From assembly GCA_049323435.1 (NCBI GenBank), contig JBMOMX010000032.1, forward strand, positions 37,758 through 101,757: a DNA stretch of 64,000 bases. The letters are read 5' to 3'. Positions 16,471 to 25,674 of the stretch are shown in pieces. This stretch comes from UBA11222 sp049323435. GTDB lineage: Bacteria > Pseudomonadota > Alphaproteobacteria > UBA11222. A model generated the notes under the pieces. The model saw only the letters and a list, made by a program, of their open reading frames with translations, had not been told where the DNA came from and searched no databases. The translations under genes and the position numbers were made by a program. Positions within the stretch are counted from its first letter, which is position 1. The number at the start of each line of letters is the position of its first letter.

Positions 16471-18504
16471 ATGGAGCGAAACTTTCTGGACCGCGAAACC
16501 AGCCCCTATCTGTTGCAGCATAAGGACAATCCGGTGCACTGGTATGGCTGGGGCCCGGAAGCGTTTCAGGCCGCGCGCAAATATGGCAAGCCGGTGCTGC
16601 TGTCGATCGGCTATGCCGCCTGCCACTGGTGCCATGTGATGGCGCATGAAAGTTTCGAAGACCCGCAAACTGCCGCGCTTATGAATGAGCTGTTCGTCAA
16701 TATCAAGGTGGATCGCGAGGAGCGTCCAGATATAGACGCCATCTATATGCATGCGCTGGCGCTGCTAGGCCAGCCCGGCGGCTGGCCGCTGACCATGTTC
16801 CTGACCTCGGATGGCGAGCCGTTCTGGGGCGGTACCTATTTTCCGCCCCATTCTGCGCATGGCCGCCCTGCCTTTCGCGATATCTTGCGTGAGGTGCATC
16901 AAGTCTATATGTCCGAACCAGAAAAAATCGCCAATAACAGGGACGCGCTGAAACAGGCGCTGGAGCAGATGAGTCAGACAAATACAGAAGGCCACCTCAC
17001 ATTTGACCTGCTGGACCAGGCCGTGCGCGGCCTCGCCAGGCAGATCGACCCCGCGCATGGCGGCCTCAAAGGCGCACCCAAATTTCCCCAGCCGGCAATA
17101 TTTGAAATGCTGTGGCGCGGCTATTTGCGCAGCCATGATGATGGCCAATTAAAATTATTGAACGCCACGCTGGAAAATATCTGCCAGGGGGGCATTTTTG
17201 ATCATCTCGGCGGCGGCCTTTCGCGTTACGCCACCGATGAGCGCTGGCTGGTCCCGCATTTCGAAAAAATGTTGTATGACAATGCGCAATTCATTGATCT
17301 GCTCACAATGGTCTGGCCCGGCACGCATTCCACTTTATATGCCTGGCGCCTGTTTGAGACGGTAGCCTGGGTGCAGCGTGAAATGGTGCTTCCCGAAGGC
17401 GGTTTTGCCGCCTCGCTGGACGCCGACAGCGAAGGGGTTGAGGGCAAATATTATGTCTGGGACGAATCCGAGATCGACCGGCTGCTGGGTCTCGACGCCA
17501 AATTCTTCAAACAGCATTATGATGTCACGCCCGCCGGCAACTGGGAGGGAATGAATATTCTCAACCGGCTGAAAGATTTCGGGCTCGCCTCTGACCCCGA
17601 TGAACGCCGCCTGGCGCTGCTGCGCGCAAAATTATTACCGGTGCGCGACAGCCGCATTCCGCCCGGGCGTGATGACAAGGTGCTGGCCGACTGGAACGGC
17701 ATGATGATCGCAGCGCTCGCCAATGCTGCCGCTGTATTTGACCGGCCAAGCTGGTTTGAAATGGCGGCCCGCGCATTTGAATTCGTTACCACAGCCATGA
17801 CCGGTCCGGATGGCCGCATCGCCCATTCCTGGTGTGCGGGAAAAATCACCGGCGCGGAGATATTGGATGACTATGCCCATATGGCGCGCGCCGCCCTCAG
17901 CCTATATGAGCTGAGCGGGATCACGGACTATCTGCAATGGGCGCAACGCTGGACCCAACAGGTCAATGAACGTTTCTGGGACAGCGAGAATGGCGGCTAT
18001 TTCTATACTCCGAAGGACGCCAGGGATCTGATCGTGCGCACCCGCCAGGGCGCCGATAACGCCACCCCCAGCGGCAATGGCGTGATGGCAAATGTCCTGG
18101 CCCGGCTGGCCTATCTGACCGGCGACATGACGCACCGTCAGCGCGCCACGGCGGTTATCGCGGCATTTGGCGGTGAAGTGCGCAAAAACTATCTGTCACT
18201 GGCCAGCCTGCTCAACAGTTTCGAATTTCTCGAACGCGGCGTGCAGATCGTCATTCTGGGCGATCGCGCCGACAAACATACCCAGAAACTGTTGCAGGCG
18301 GTCTATTCCCAGCCTGTCCCCGACCGCACCGTCATGGTCATCGCACCTGGAAGCGAACTGCCCAAAAATCACCCGGCACGCAACAAGACCCAGCGCGACA
18401 ACCGCGCGACCGCCTATGTCTGCCGCGGGCCCAGCTGCTCCCTGCCGCTGACCGATCCGGGCATGCTGGCCGACGCGATTGATCCGCGTTTGGTCAAAGT
18501 TTAA
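16471..18504 (+). CDS. Thioredoxin-fold DUF255 protein (YyaL/SPATA20 family)
   Basis: 677 residues, usual for the family. The N-terminus carries NFLDRETSPYLLQHKDNPVHWYGW, then a thioredoxin-like fold with CHWCHVM (near residues 52-58) and GGWPLTMFL. The rest is an (alpha/alpha)6 barrel-like domain typical of N-acylglucosamine epimerase-fold proteins (GGLSRYATDERWLVPHFEKMLYDNAQ, DDKVLADWNGMMIAALA). The substrate is unknown in the family. First of four rightward genes between mnmE and rho; 11 bases separate it from the Dyp gene. Confidence 0.9.
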   Translation: MERNFLDRETSPYLLQHKDNPVHWYGWGPEAFQAARKYGKPVLLSIGYAACHWCHVMAHESFEDPQTAALMNELFVNIKVDREERPDIDAIYMHALALLGQPGGWPLTMFLTSDGEPFWGGTYFPPHSAHGRPAFRDILREVHQVYMSEPEKIANNRDALKQALEQMSQTNTEGHLTFDLLDQAVRGLARQIDPAHGGLKGAPKFPQPAIFEMLWRGYLRSHDDGQLKLLNATLENICQGGIFDHLGGGLSRYATDERWLVPHFEKMLYDNAQFIDLLTMVWPGTHSTLYAWRLFETVAWVQREMVLPEGGFAASLDADSEGVEGKYYVWDESEIDRLLGLDAKFFKQHYDVTPAGNWEGMNILNRLKDFGLASDPDERRLALLRAKLLPVRDSRIPPGRDDKVLADWNGMMIAALANAAAVFDRPSWFEMAARAFEFVTTAMTGPDGRIAHSWCAGKITGAEILDDYAHMARAALSLYELSGITDYLQWAQRWTQQVNERFWDSENGGYFYTPKDARDLIVRTRQGADNATPSGNGVMANVLARLAYLTGDMTHRQRATAVIAAFGGEVRKNYLSLASLLNSFEFLERGVQIVILGDRADKHTQKLLQAVYSQPVPDRTVMVIAPGSELPKNHPARNKTQRDNRATAYVCRGPSCSLPLTDPGMLADAIDPRLVKV

Positions 18505-18515
18505 AGGCCGGTCCT

Positions 18516-19394
18516 ATGACAGCTGATCCGCAAAAGGCTATCTTTGCCGAGGGCAGCCAGTTTTATCTGGCGCTTGAATATCGCTGCGCGCCCTCGCCGC
18601 AATTGAAAACCGCGATCCGGCAGGCGCGCGCGGCGGCGGCGGCATCGGGCGCGCATGCCGTGTTCGCCTTTGGTAATAATTTGCTAGCGGCGATCACGGA
18701 CACGCTTCCCGAGGCCTTCAGCGCATTTACGCCAATCCAGGGCGCATCCGGCCTGCACGCACCGGCCACCCAGCGCGATCTGCTGATCTGGATTCACGGG
18801 GCGCGCATGGATGCAAATTTCGACGCCGCCCGCGCCATGCATAACGCGCTGAAAGACCATGCGGAACTGCTGCTCGAGGTTCCCGGTTTCAATTATCACG
18901 ATAACCGCGACATGACCGGCTTCATTGACGGCACCGCCAATCCGCGCGACGCCGAGGCGCACGAAGCCGCGCTGGTTCCGCCGGGCCGCAATCTGGCGGG
19001 CGGCGCCTATGTCATGAGTATGCAATATCTGCATGATCTGGACGCTTTCAACAGGCTGTCCATCCCCGAACAGGAAAAAATCATCGGCCGCACCAGGAAT
19101 GACAGCACCGAGCTGCAACGCGCGGCAAAGCCCAATGACGCCCATATTGCCCGCGCCGAGATTACAGTGGATGGCGAGGAACAGAAAATCTACCGGCGTT
19201 CATTTCCGTTTGGCGGCGTGCGCCAGCACGGGCTTTACTTTCTTGCTTTCGCCTGTGAACAGCGCCGCTTCGAACTGATTTTAAAAAGCATGTATGGCAT
19301 TTCCGGTGACGGCGTGCATGATCATTTGCTACACTTTACCCGCGCCGTGACGGGCTCTTTCTGGTTCGCCCCGCCGCTGGGCGCGCTGGATTAA
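18516..19394 (+). CDS. Dyp-type heme peroxidase
   Basis: Peroxidase of the dye-decolorising family, binding heme and using H2O2. 292 residues. The signature GFIDGTANP (near 131-139) supplies the distal Asp, and a conserved Arg follows within the second half (KIYRRSFPFGG). No signal peptide is visible, so it is probably cytosolic or encapsulin cargo; no encapsulin gene is nearby. The ATG is 11 bases after the DUF255 stop, with AAAGGCCGG upstream. Confidence 0.88.
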   Translation: MTADPQKAIFAEGSQFYLALEYRCAPSPQLKTAIRQARAAAAASGAHAVFAFGNNLLAAITDTLPEAFSAFTPIQGASGLHAPATQRDLLIWIHGARMDANFDAARAMHNALKDHAELLLEVPGFNYHDNRDMTGFIDGTANPRDAEAHEAALVPPGRNLAGGAYVMSMQYLHDLDAFNRLSIPEQEKIIGRTRNDSTELQRAAKPNDAHIARAEITVDGEEQKIYRRSFPFGGVRQHGLYFLAFACEQRRFELILKSMYGISGDGVHDHLLHFTRAVTGSFWFAPPLGALD

Positions 19395-19438
19395 ATGCCG
19401 GGCTTGAAAAATACCGGCCTGAACTGAAGGAGAAAGCA

Positions 19439-20137
19439 ATGAACGGAACAGATATAAATATTCCGTGTAAAGACGGTTCCATGACCGGCTATCTTTCCAT
19501 GCCGAAATCTGGCACCGGGCCGGGCGTGGTGGTGATGCAGGAAATTTTTGGCGTCAATCAGGTGATGCGTGAAATCACCGATATGTTCGCCGCCGAAGGC
19601 TTTGTGGCGCTGTGCCCGGATCTGTTCTGGCGCATCGAACCTGGCGTTAACATCACCGACAAGTCAAAGGCCGAATGGGACAAGGCCTTTTCGCTATTTG
19701 GCAAATTCAACCGCGACACCGGCATACAGGATGTCGCTTCCACAATTGACGCCTTACGCAAGACCAAAGGCTGTACCGGCAAGGCCGGAACAGTGGGATT
19801 TTGTCTGGGTGGTTTGCTAGCCTATCTTTCGGCTGCGCGAACCGACGCGGACGCCGCCGTTGGATTTTACGGCGTCAGCATTCCCGATTTTCTAGGCGAA
19901 GCGCCGAATATTAAAAAGCCTCTGATGCTGCACATCGCAGGAAAAGACGGCTTTGTGCCGCCCGCCGCACAGGACGCCATGCATAAGGGCCTTGATGAAA
20001 ACAAATTCTGCACCCTGTATGATTATCCCGAACAGGATCATGCCTTTGCCCGCATGGGAGGCGAACATTATGATGCAGCCGCCGCAAAACTGGCAATGTC
20101 GCGCACGATCGGCTTTTTCAAGACTCACCTGGCATGA
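19439..20137 (+). CDS. Dienelactone hydrolase family protein
   Basis: Alpha/beta hydrolase of 232 residues. The nucleophile elbow GFCLGG holds the active Cys (near residue 122), Asp is in AGKDGFVPP, and His in YPEQDHAF, the DLH triad in order. GAAGGAGAAAGCA gives a strong ribosome site before ATG 19439. No aromatic-degradation genes adjoin, so the physiological substrate is unclear. Confidence 0.9.
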   Translation: MNGTDINIPCKDGSMTGYLSMPKSGTGPGVVVMQEIFGVNQVMREITDMFAAEGFVALCPDLFWRIEPGVNITDKSKAEWDKAFSLFGKFNRDTGIQDVASTIDALRKTKGCTGKAGTVGFCLGGLLAYLSAARTDADAAVGFYGVSIPDFLGEAPNIKKPLMLHIAGKDGFVPPAAQDAMHKGLDENKFCTLYDYPEQDHAFARMGGEHYDAAAAKLAMSRTIGFFKTHLA

Positions 20138-20141
20138 AATC

Positions 20142-21122
20142 TTGCCGGATATTTTGAAAAAACTGATCCGCGGCCAGATCCTGGCCTGCATGCTCTGCTA
20201 TGCGGGCACGGCGCTTGCGCAGAACCAGAACGATCCCTCTTTGCCTTCCGAGGATTCCGCCCGCTTCGTGATTTCCAATGTGGAATTCACGCTGCTGCAT
20301 GAATTGATCCATGTGCTTATTGATGAAGCCGGCATTCCGGTTCTGGCCCGCGAGGAGGATCTGTCCGACTATCTGACGGCCATTACGCTTCTTAGTCATA
20401 AAACCGGTTTTCCGGTTCTGCCGGCCGAAAAAAAACTGCCCTCCATCAATGAATGGCCCCCCGATACCGCCCAGCTGACCCCCGCAAGCGTCAGGCGCAT
20501 GCAGGACATTATTGATGCCTGGCGGATAGAATGGACCATTTCCGAACAGGACAATATGGTGCTGCCCTGGGCCGATCCGCATGCGCTGGAAATTCAGCGG
20601 CTATATGATCTGGTCTGCCTGACCTATGGCCGCGACCCGAATCATCTGGAAGATTTCCGCATCGAAAATGAATTGCCCGCAGACAGGGCAGAATTATGCG
20701 AAGAAGATTTCGCCAAGGCCGAAAAGGGGCTGGAATTCGTCAAGACCACACTGAAAAATATCGCCAGAACACCGCTAAGCGCGGCCGGCCATATGCCGCC
20801 CGATTTCGCCATTCAGATAAAATTCGAGGAGGCGGTCTCTCCAGCCCATAAACAATATAAATTATGGCTGCAAAATGCCTCGATCATCTATCCGCTGATC
20901 GATGCCTTGAACCGGGATTATTATCTGCCCCGCCCGATTAAGATACGCTTTCGCATCTGCGGCCAGCCCAATGCCTATTGGGAGCCGAAGGACGCCGAGG
21001 TGAATGTCTGTTACGAACTTCTCGACCGCTTCGTGCATCTCGACCGGTTCCGCAAGGAATATGCGATTGACCGGCGCAAGAATATGCTGGGCAAGGCCAA
21101 GGCAGAGCGGGCCTTCAAATAG
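20142..21122 (+). CDS. DUF4344 putative secreted metallopeptidase
   Basis: Predicted exported zinc protease-like protein, about 326 residues. HELIH (from FTLLHELIHVLIDEAGIPVL) is a HExxH zinc motif, and a downstream Glu-rich helix (REEDLSDYLTAI) fits the DUF4344 pattern. There is no ATG close to the start of homology. TTG 20142 or 20154 gives a clean signal peptide ending near GTALAQ; the frame stays open upstream into the previous gene, so the start is uncertain. Confidence 0.75.
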   Translation: MPDILKKLIRGQILACMLCYAGTALAQNQNDPSLPSEDSARFVISNVEFTLLHELIHVLIDEAGIPVLAREEDLSDYLTAITLLSHKTGFPVLPAEKKLPSINEWPPDTAQLTPASVRRMQDIIDAWRIEWTISEQDNMVLPWADPHALEIQRLYDLVCLTYGRDPNHLEDFRIENELPADRAELCEEDFAKAEKGLEFVKTTLKNIARTPLSAAGHMPPDFAIQIKFEEAVSPAHKQYKLWLQNASIIYPLIDALNRDYYLPRPIKIRFRICGQPNAYWEPKDAEVNVCYELLDRFVHLDRFRKEYAIDRRKNMLGKAKAERAFK

Positions 21123-21180
21123 CGATATGCTATCTTCCAGATCCGTATGCATTTAGGTTAAATCGCCCCCCCACACGCAG

Positions 21181-21306
21181 TGTCACCCCGCACTTGGTGC
21201 GGGGTCCAGGGGGCCAAACTCAGGCTCTACTTTGCAGCACCTTTGCCATGCCGTAGCCAGCCTTCTTGCGAAGGCTGGTGGACCCCGGAATAAATCCGGG
21301 GTGACA
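21181..21306. repeat. Long inverted-repeat element, copy 1 (DUF4344-rho junction)
   Basis: Ends TGTCACCCCG (21181) and CGGGGTGACA (21306) are inverted. Each arm folds on itself: CCCCGCAC-TTG-GTGCGGGG on the left, ACCCCGGA-ATAAA-TCCGGGGT on the right. A third hairpin sits at CCAGCCTTC-TTGC-GAAGGCTGG. The loop word AAACTCAG is at 21216-21223. It lies between convergent genes and may also terminate transcription. Confidence 0.85.
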
Positions 21307-21348
21307 GGTTAGAGTGTGTTGCATGGTCTAACTTAAAATCAGACCAAT

Positions 21349-22626
21349 CTATGTATTCATCGAGGCGAAAAATTCGGCATTGCTTTTGGTAGCGCGCAAT
21401 TTATCCAGCAGAAATTCCATTGCATCGACTGTGCCCATGGGGCTGAGTATGCGGCGCAGCACAAACATTTTCGCCAGATCGCTCTGTGAAGCCAGCAGTT
21501 CTTCTTTGCGCGTGCCCGAACGGGTGATGTCGATGGCAGGGAAAATGCGCTTGTCGGACACTTTGCGGTCCAGGATGATTTCGCTGTTGCCGGTGCCTTT
21601 GAACTCTTCGAAAATCACTTCGTCCATGCGCGATCCGGTGTCGATCAGCGCAGTAGCGATAATGGTCAGCGAACCGCCTTCCTCAATATTGCGCGCTGCG
21701 CCGAAAAACCGTTTTGGCCGTTGCAACGCATTGGCGTCCACGCCGCCTGTCAGCACCTTGCCCGATGATGGCACCACCGCATTATAGGCGCGGCCCAGAC
21801 GGGTGATGCTATCCAGCAGAATAACCACATCCCGGCCATGCTCGACCAGGCGCTTGGCCTTTTCCAGCACCATTTCAGTGACCGCGACATGGCGGGTGGC
21901 CGGTTCATCAAAGGTGGAACTGACAACCTCCCCCTTGACCGAACGCTGCATATCGGTGACTTCCTCCGGCCGCTCGTCAATCAGCAGCACGATCAGATAG
22001 CATTCAGGATGGTTGGCGGCGATGGCATGGGCGATATTTTGCAGAATCATCGTCTTGCCGGTGCGCGGCGGCGCGGTAATCAGTGCGCGCTGGCCCTTGC
22101 CCAGAGGGGCCGCCAGATCAATGACGCGCGTCGTCAAATCCTTGCTGCCCGGCCCCATTTCCATGATCAGCCGTTCATCGGGATAAAGCGGCGTCAGATT
22201 GTCAAAATGCACCTTCTGGCGGGTACGCTCGGGATCTTCAAAATTGATGGTATTGACCTTCAGCAGGGCAAAATAGCGCTCGCCATCCTTGGGGCTGCGA
22301 ATACGGCCCTCCACCGTGTCGCCGGTGCGCAGTGAAAAACGCCGCAGCTGATTCGGGCTGACATAAATATCATCCGGCCCCGGCAGATAATTGGCCTCAG
22401 GCGAACGCAGAAAGCCAAACCCATCCTGCAATACTTCCAGCACGCCGACGCCGGTAATTTCTATTTCCCGGTCCGCCAATTGCTTGAGAATGGCAAACAG
22501 CATGTCCTGCTTGCGCAGGGTGCTGGCATTTTCAACTTCCAGCTCCTCGGCATAGGCCAGCAATTCGGTGGGTGATTTAGCTTTTAAGTCAGCTAGTTTG
22601 ACTTCTTCGACTTCCGTCAGGTCCAT
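21349..22626 (-). CDS. rho: Transcription termination factor Rho
   Basis: Hexameric RNA helicase for factor-dependent termination. 425 residues. RNA-binding domain (GVGVLEVLQDGFGFLRSPEANYLPGPDDIYVS, near 59-90), Walker A GQRALITAPPRTGKT (near 173-187), Walker B VVILLDSITRLGRAYN, Q-loop and R-loop regions intact. The 192-base gap before it (22627-22818) contains several short GC-rich inverted repeats and no gene; autoregulation of rho from its leader is common but not shown here. Confidence 0.97.
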   Translation of the reverse strand: MDLTEVEEVKLADLKAKSPTELLAYAEELEVENASTLRKQDMLFAILKQLADREIEITGVGVLEVLQDGFGFLRSPEANYLPGPDDIYVSPNQLRRFSLRTGDTVEGRIRSPKDGERYFALLKVNTINFEDPERTRQKVHFDNLTPLYPDERLIMEMGPGSKDLTTRVIDLAAPLGKGQRALITAPPRTGKTMILQNIAHAIAANHPECYLIVLLIDERPEEVTDMQRSVKGEVVSSTFDEPATRHVAVTEMVLEKAKRLVEHGRDVVILLDSITRLGRAYNAVVPSSGKVLTGGVDANALQRPKRFFGAARNIEEGGSLTIIATALIDTGSRMDEVIFEEFKGTGNSEIILDRKVSDKRIFPAIDITRSGTRKEELLASQSDLAKMFVLRRILSPMGTVDAMEFLLDKLRATKSNAEFFASMNT

Positions 22627-22818
22627 GGAAAATGGTTCCGGTTATAAGAATATTGGGGCTGGCGGCACCGGCCAGAAGGATGGGAATCGCAAAAACGGAG
22701 CGGGGGGGCATGCATGATGCAGGGTGCATTTGCACGAATCCTGGCGCAGCGCGCTGCACTGCTGTGCAGGCTGTGTAACCCGATTTGCGCCACTTTGCAA
22801 GATCTGATCGAAACGCGC

Positions 22819-23277
22819 CTATATTTTCCCGAAGGGGCGGACAATTACCAGAATTACGATCCCGATCAGCAGCAGGAAAGGAATTTCATTGGCGATACGG
22901 TAGTACAGGCCAGGCCGTTTACGGATATCCGCCGCAAACTCCCGGCGCCAGCGGCTGTAAAGCCCATGAATTGCTGAGAGCAGCAGCACCAGCAGCAGTT
23001 TCAGCCAAATCCACCAGTCATTCCAGTCAATCAGCCCCGGGGTTAGCAATAACAGCCCCCCCAGCAGGAATGTAACGATCATCGCCGGATTTATTATCCC
23101 GCGCAGCAGCCGCCCTTCCATCAATTTGAATTTTTCCGACTGCACCGAACCCACCGGCGCATCCGTATGATAGACATAGAGCCGGGGCAGATACATCATC
23201 CCCGCCATCCAGGCGATAACCGCAATCAGATGAAAACTTTTGATCCAGAGATAATATGCGCTCAAAAATTCGTACAT
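22819..23277 (-). CDS. hemJ: HemJ, protoporphyrinogen IX oxidase (UPF0093)
   Basis: Integral-membrane enzyme for the penultimate heme step. 152 residues with four predicted membrane segments. It begins YLWIKSFHLIAVIAWMAGMMYLPRLYVYH, which holds the conserved His and the MxxLPRLxVYH block, and ends YYRIANEIPFLLLIGIVILVIVRPF. It lies one base from the hemH stop and precedes rho. The hemE-hemH-hemJ run completes the last heme steps. Confidence 0.93.
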   Translation of the reverse strand: MYEFLSAYYLWIKSFHLIAVIAWMAGMMYLPRLYVYHTDAPVGSVQSEKFKLMEGRLLRGIINPAMIVTFLLGGLLLLTPGLIDWNDWWIWLKLLLVLLLSAIHGLYSRWRREFAADIRKRPGLYYRIANEIPFLLLIGIVILVIVRPFGKI

Positions 23278-23278
23278 T

Positions 23279-24313
23279 CTATTTATCTACCGGGCAGCTG
23301 GAAGCTGTGCTGGAACAGTATGAGGATACTGCCAGCGCATCCTCAACAAGCTGTGACAAACCCTGGATAAACTGTTTTTCTACCCCCAGGGCGGCAATAC
23401 GCAGATAATAAGGCACACCCGCTGCTTCCGCCAGATGTCTGTATTCCATATCCAGCTCCACCAGAGTTTCGGAATGTTCCGAGACAAAGGCAATTGGGAC
23501 TAGAATAACCCCCTGTTTTGCCGCCCCTGCCGCCCGCAGCCTGTCCTCGGTCGATGGCCCCAGCCATTTCAGCGGGCCTACCCGGCTTTGATAACAAATC
23601 TCCCAGTCCTGTGCTGACAGCCCAAGCCTGGCAGCAATCGCCCCGGCGGTACGCGCAACCTGTTCCGGATAGGGATCACCGGCATTGACAATTTGCTGCG
23701 GCAATCCATGGGCTGAAAACAGAAGCCTGGCTTTACCGATGCTGCCGGGCCCGATGAAGCTGGCGGCCTGAGCCTGGATCAGCGCTGCATGTGCGGCAAT
23801 GAAATCCGGCTGTTCCGGATAACAGCAAATTGTATGCACCTCGGCCGTTAAACCGGCCTGCTTGGCTGTGGCGCGCCATTCCTGCAATGAAGAGCGGGTC
23901 GTGGTTGTCGAGAATTGCGGATAGAGCGGCAACAGTACCACATGATCGGGTGCAAAATCTGTTACCTGCTGCACAATTTCCGCCGCCCTGGGTGTCCAGT
24001 AACGCATCACCGTGAAACAGCGTATAGCGCTGAAACCGGTGTTTTTGAGAACATTCTCCAGCGCCTCAGCCTGTTGCAGCGTCTCGGGCAATATTGGTGA
24101 ACCACCACCGATTTTTGCATAGATTTCCTGCGCCGTGCCTGTACGGCGCCAGGCAATAAACCGCGCCAGCAACCAGCGGATTATCCCCGGAGCACGGATA
24201 ATGTTAGGATCAGAAAACAGATTGATCAGAAATGGCCGTACCGCCGACAGCTGATCAGGGCCGCCCAGATTGAACAGTATGACGGCAATCCGGCTGGATT
24301 TCATGCCTGCCAT
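23279..24313 (-). CDS. hemH: Ferrochelatase
   Basis: Inserts Fe2+ into protoporphyrin IX. 344 residues. LFNLGGPD at the N-terminus, the catalytic-His block LLFSAHGLPQQIV, DPYPEQV, and FVSEHSETLVELDMEY with the conserved acidic residues. It overlaps hemE by 13 bases, so hemE-hemH-hemJ is a single unit. Confidence 0.95.
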   Translation of the reverse strand: MAGMKSSRIAVILFNLGGPDQLSAVRPFLINLFSDPNIIRAPGIIRWLLARFIAWRRTGTAQEIYAKIGGGSPILPETLQQAEALENVLKNTGFSAIRCFTVMRYWTPRAAEIVQQVTDFAPDHVVLLPLYPQFSTTTTRSSLQEWRATAKQAGLTAEVHTICCYPEQPDFIAAHAALIQAQAASFIGPGSIGKARLLFSAHGLPQQIVNAGDPYPEQVARTAGAIAARLGLSAQDWEICYQSRVGPLKWLGPSTEDRLRAAGAAKQGVILVPIAFVSEHSETLVELDMEYRHLAEAAGVPYYLRIAALGVEKQFIQGLSQLVEDALAVSSYCSSTASSCPVDK

Positions 24314-25338
24314 TGTTTCACAAACTGTACCAGTTGCGCTACATTTTCAGGCGGCGTCTGCGGGACAATGCCATGTCCCAGATTAAAGATAAACCGTTGC
24401 GGTCCCATCATTGTCAAAATCCGTTCCGCTTCCTGCAACATAGTTTTACCGCCGCACACCACTAACAATGGATCAAGATTACCCTGTACCGTCAGTTTCG
24501 GTTGCAGCCTTTCCCTCGCAAATTGCAGTGGTAATGTGCTATCCATACTGATCGCATCTATGCCTGTATGCAGGGCATAATCCTCATATAATAAACCCGC
24601 GCCTTTTGGAAAACCGATAATCGGAATTTCCGGAAAGACAGCACGTATCCGCGTAATAATTTTCTTTGCCGGTTCGATACACCAGCGCTGAAATTCTCCC
24701 TCCCGCAGCGCGCCTGCCCAGCTATCGAAAATCTGTAATATCTCAGCCCCGGCTTTAACCTGCCCGATAAGATATTCTGCCGTCACGTCTATCAGAATAT
24801 CCATCAACATCGCAAAAGCTTGGCGGTCCTGATAAGCCCAAAGCCTTGCTGCTGCCTGATCCCGGCTGCCTTCACCTGCAACCATATAGCTGGCAACAGT
24901 CCAGGGAGCACCGGCAAAACCGATCAGACACACATCCTCCGGCAGACGTTGGCGCAATAATTTCACCGTTTCATAAACCGGCATCAGATGTGCGGCTGCA
25001 CCTTCCGGCTTCAGTAATGCCAGGTCCTGGCGTGACTGAATCAGAGGCGACAGAAGCGGCCCCAGCTTTTCTTCAAACCGCACCTGCTGCGACAAGGCAT
25101 CGGGTATCACCAGAATATCAGAAAACAAAATTGCCGCGTCAAAACCAAACCGCCGGATCGGTTGTAAGGTCACTTCAGCCGCCAGTTCAGGCGAATAGCA
25201 TAAATCCAGAAATGATCCGCCCTTCGCCCGCACCGCTCGATATTCTGGCAAATAGCGCCCGGCCTGGCGCATCAACCAGACAGGCGGACGCTGCAATTTC
25301 TCGCCGCGCAAGGCGCGTAATAATAATTTTTGGCTCAT
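24301..25338 (-). CDS. hemE: Uroporphyrinogen decarboxylase
   Basis: Converts uroporphyrinogen III to coproporphyrinogen III. 345 residues. Signature RPPVWLMRQAGRYLPEYR (residues 17-34), FSDILVIPDALSQ, GFAGAPWTVASYMVAGEGS and the C-terminal FNLGHGIVPQTPPENV. It borders the putative replication origin, the typical alphaproteobacterial position. Confidence 0.96.
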   Translation of the reverse strand: MSQKLLLRALRGEKLQRPPVWLMRQAGRYLPEYRAVRAKGGSFLDLCYSPELAAEVTLQPIRRFGFDAAILFSDILVIPDALSQQVRFEEKLGPLLSPLIQSRQDLALLKPEGAAAHLMPVYETVKLLRQRLPEDVCLIGFAGAPWTVASYMVAGEGSRDQAAARLWAYQDRQAFAMLMDILIDVTAEYLIGQVKAGAEILQIFDSWAGALREGEFQRWCIEPAKKIITRIRAVFPEIPIIGFPKGAGLLYEDYALHTGIDAISMDSTLPLQFARERLQPKLTVQGNLDPLLVVCGGKTMLQEAERILTMMGPQRFIFNLGHGIVPQTPPENVAQLVQFVKQWQA

Positions 25339-25375
25339 TTACTGGATAATTCCTGCTGATGTCAGCTCACCCCGG

Positions 25376-25384
25376 TTTTCCACA
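25376..25384 (+). promoter_or_regulatory. DnaA-like box (TTTTCCACA)
   Basis: One mismatch to TTATCCACA; seven bases before the AT-rich stretch that could be the unwinding element. Confidence 0.5.
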
Positions 25385-25531
25385 CTCTCTTTTAATCTAT
25401 TTATATTTATAAAAAAGGATGAAGTGGTAGTAGATGGCCTGAATAGAAGGGATAAAATTATATCCCGCTTTTGTTCGTTTTTCCGCTCCTGAAAGTATCA
25501 GGCCTGCAGCCGGGATTCCGCTTATCACCCG

Positions 25532-25540
25532 TGATTCACA
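25532..25540 (+). promoter_or_regulatory. DnaA-like box (TGATTCACA) with GANTC
   Basis: Eight of nine positions match TTATNCACA and it resembles the TGATCCACA boxes known at the Caulobacter origin. It contains the GATTC methylation sequence. Confidence 0.5.
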
Positions 25541-25632
25541 GACTGGGAATTTAGTTATTCCTGATCTATTATCCCCCATGTGAAAAGTCCGCAAAGTCAG
25601 GATGTTTTTCCGATGCGCCGCATTAGGCCTGT

Positions 25633-25659
25633 TTATTCACTGGATTCACCTGATTCACA
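25633..25659 (+). promoter_or_regulatory. Three contiguous same-strand DnaA-like 9-mers
   Basis: TTATTCACT, GGATTCACC and TGATTCACA follow each other with no gap. The second and third each contain GATTC. They lie just before the ppsR start. Confidence 0.55.
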
Positions 25660-25674
25660 GCCTATGCTGGTTCA

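Larger units (their letters stand above)
25339..25674. other. Putative chromosomal replication origin (oriC)
   Basis: 336 bases without a believable gene, between hemE and ppsR, where many alphaproteobacteria keep oriC. Transcription diverges on both sides. The region has an AT-rich stretch (25391-25416), DnaA-like 9-mers at 25376-25384, 25532-25540 and 25633-25659, four GANTC sites, and an inverted repeat GGGATA-N6-TATCCC (25449-25466). Two parS sites lie 11-13 kb away. No match to the exact TTATCCACA box is present. Confidence 0.72.

Noticed and set aside
20142..20160. DUF4344 gene extended upstream to 19953
   Set aside because: That would overlap the hydrolase gene by nearly 190 bases and bury the signal peptide inside the protein.
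25397..25594. A 65-codon minus-strand open frame in the hemE-ppsR gap
   Set aside because: No ribosome site, no recognisable protein, and the DNA is better explained as an origin.
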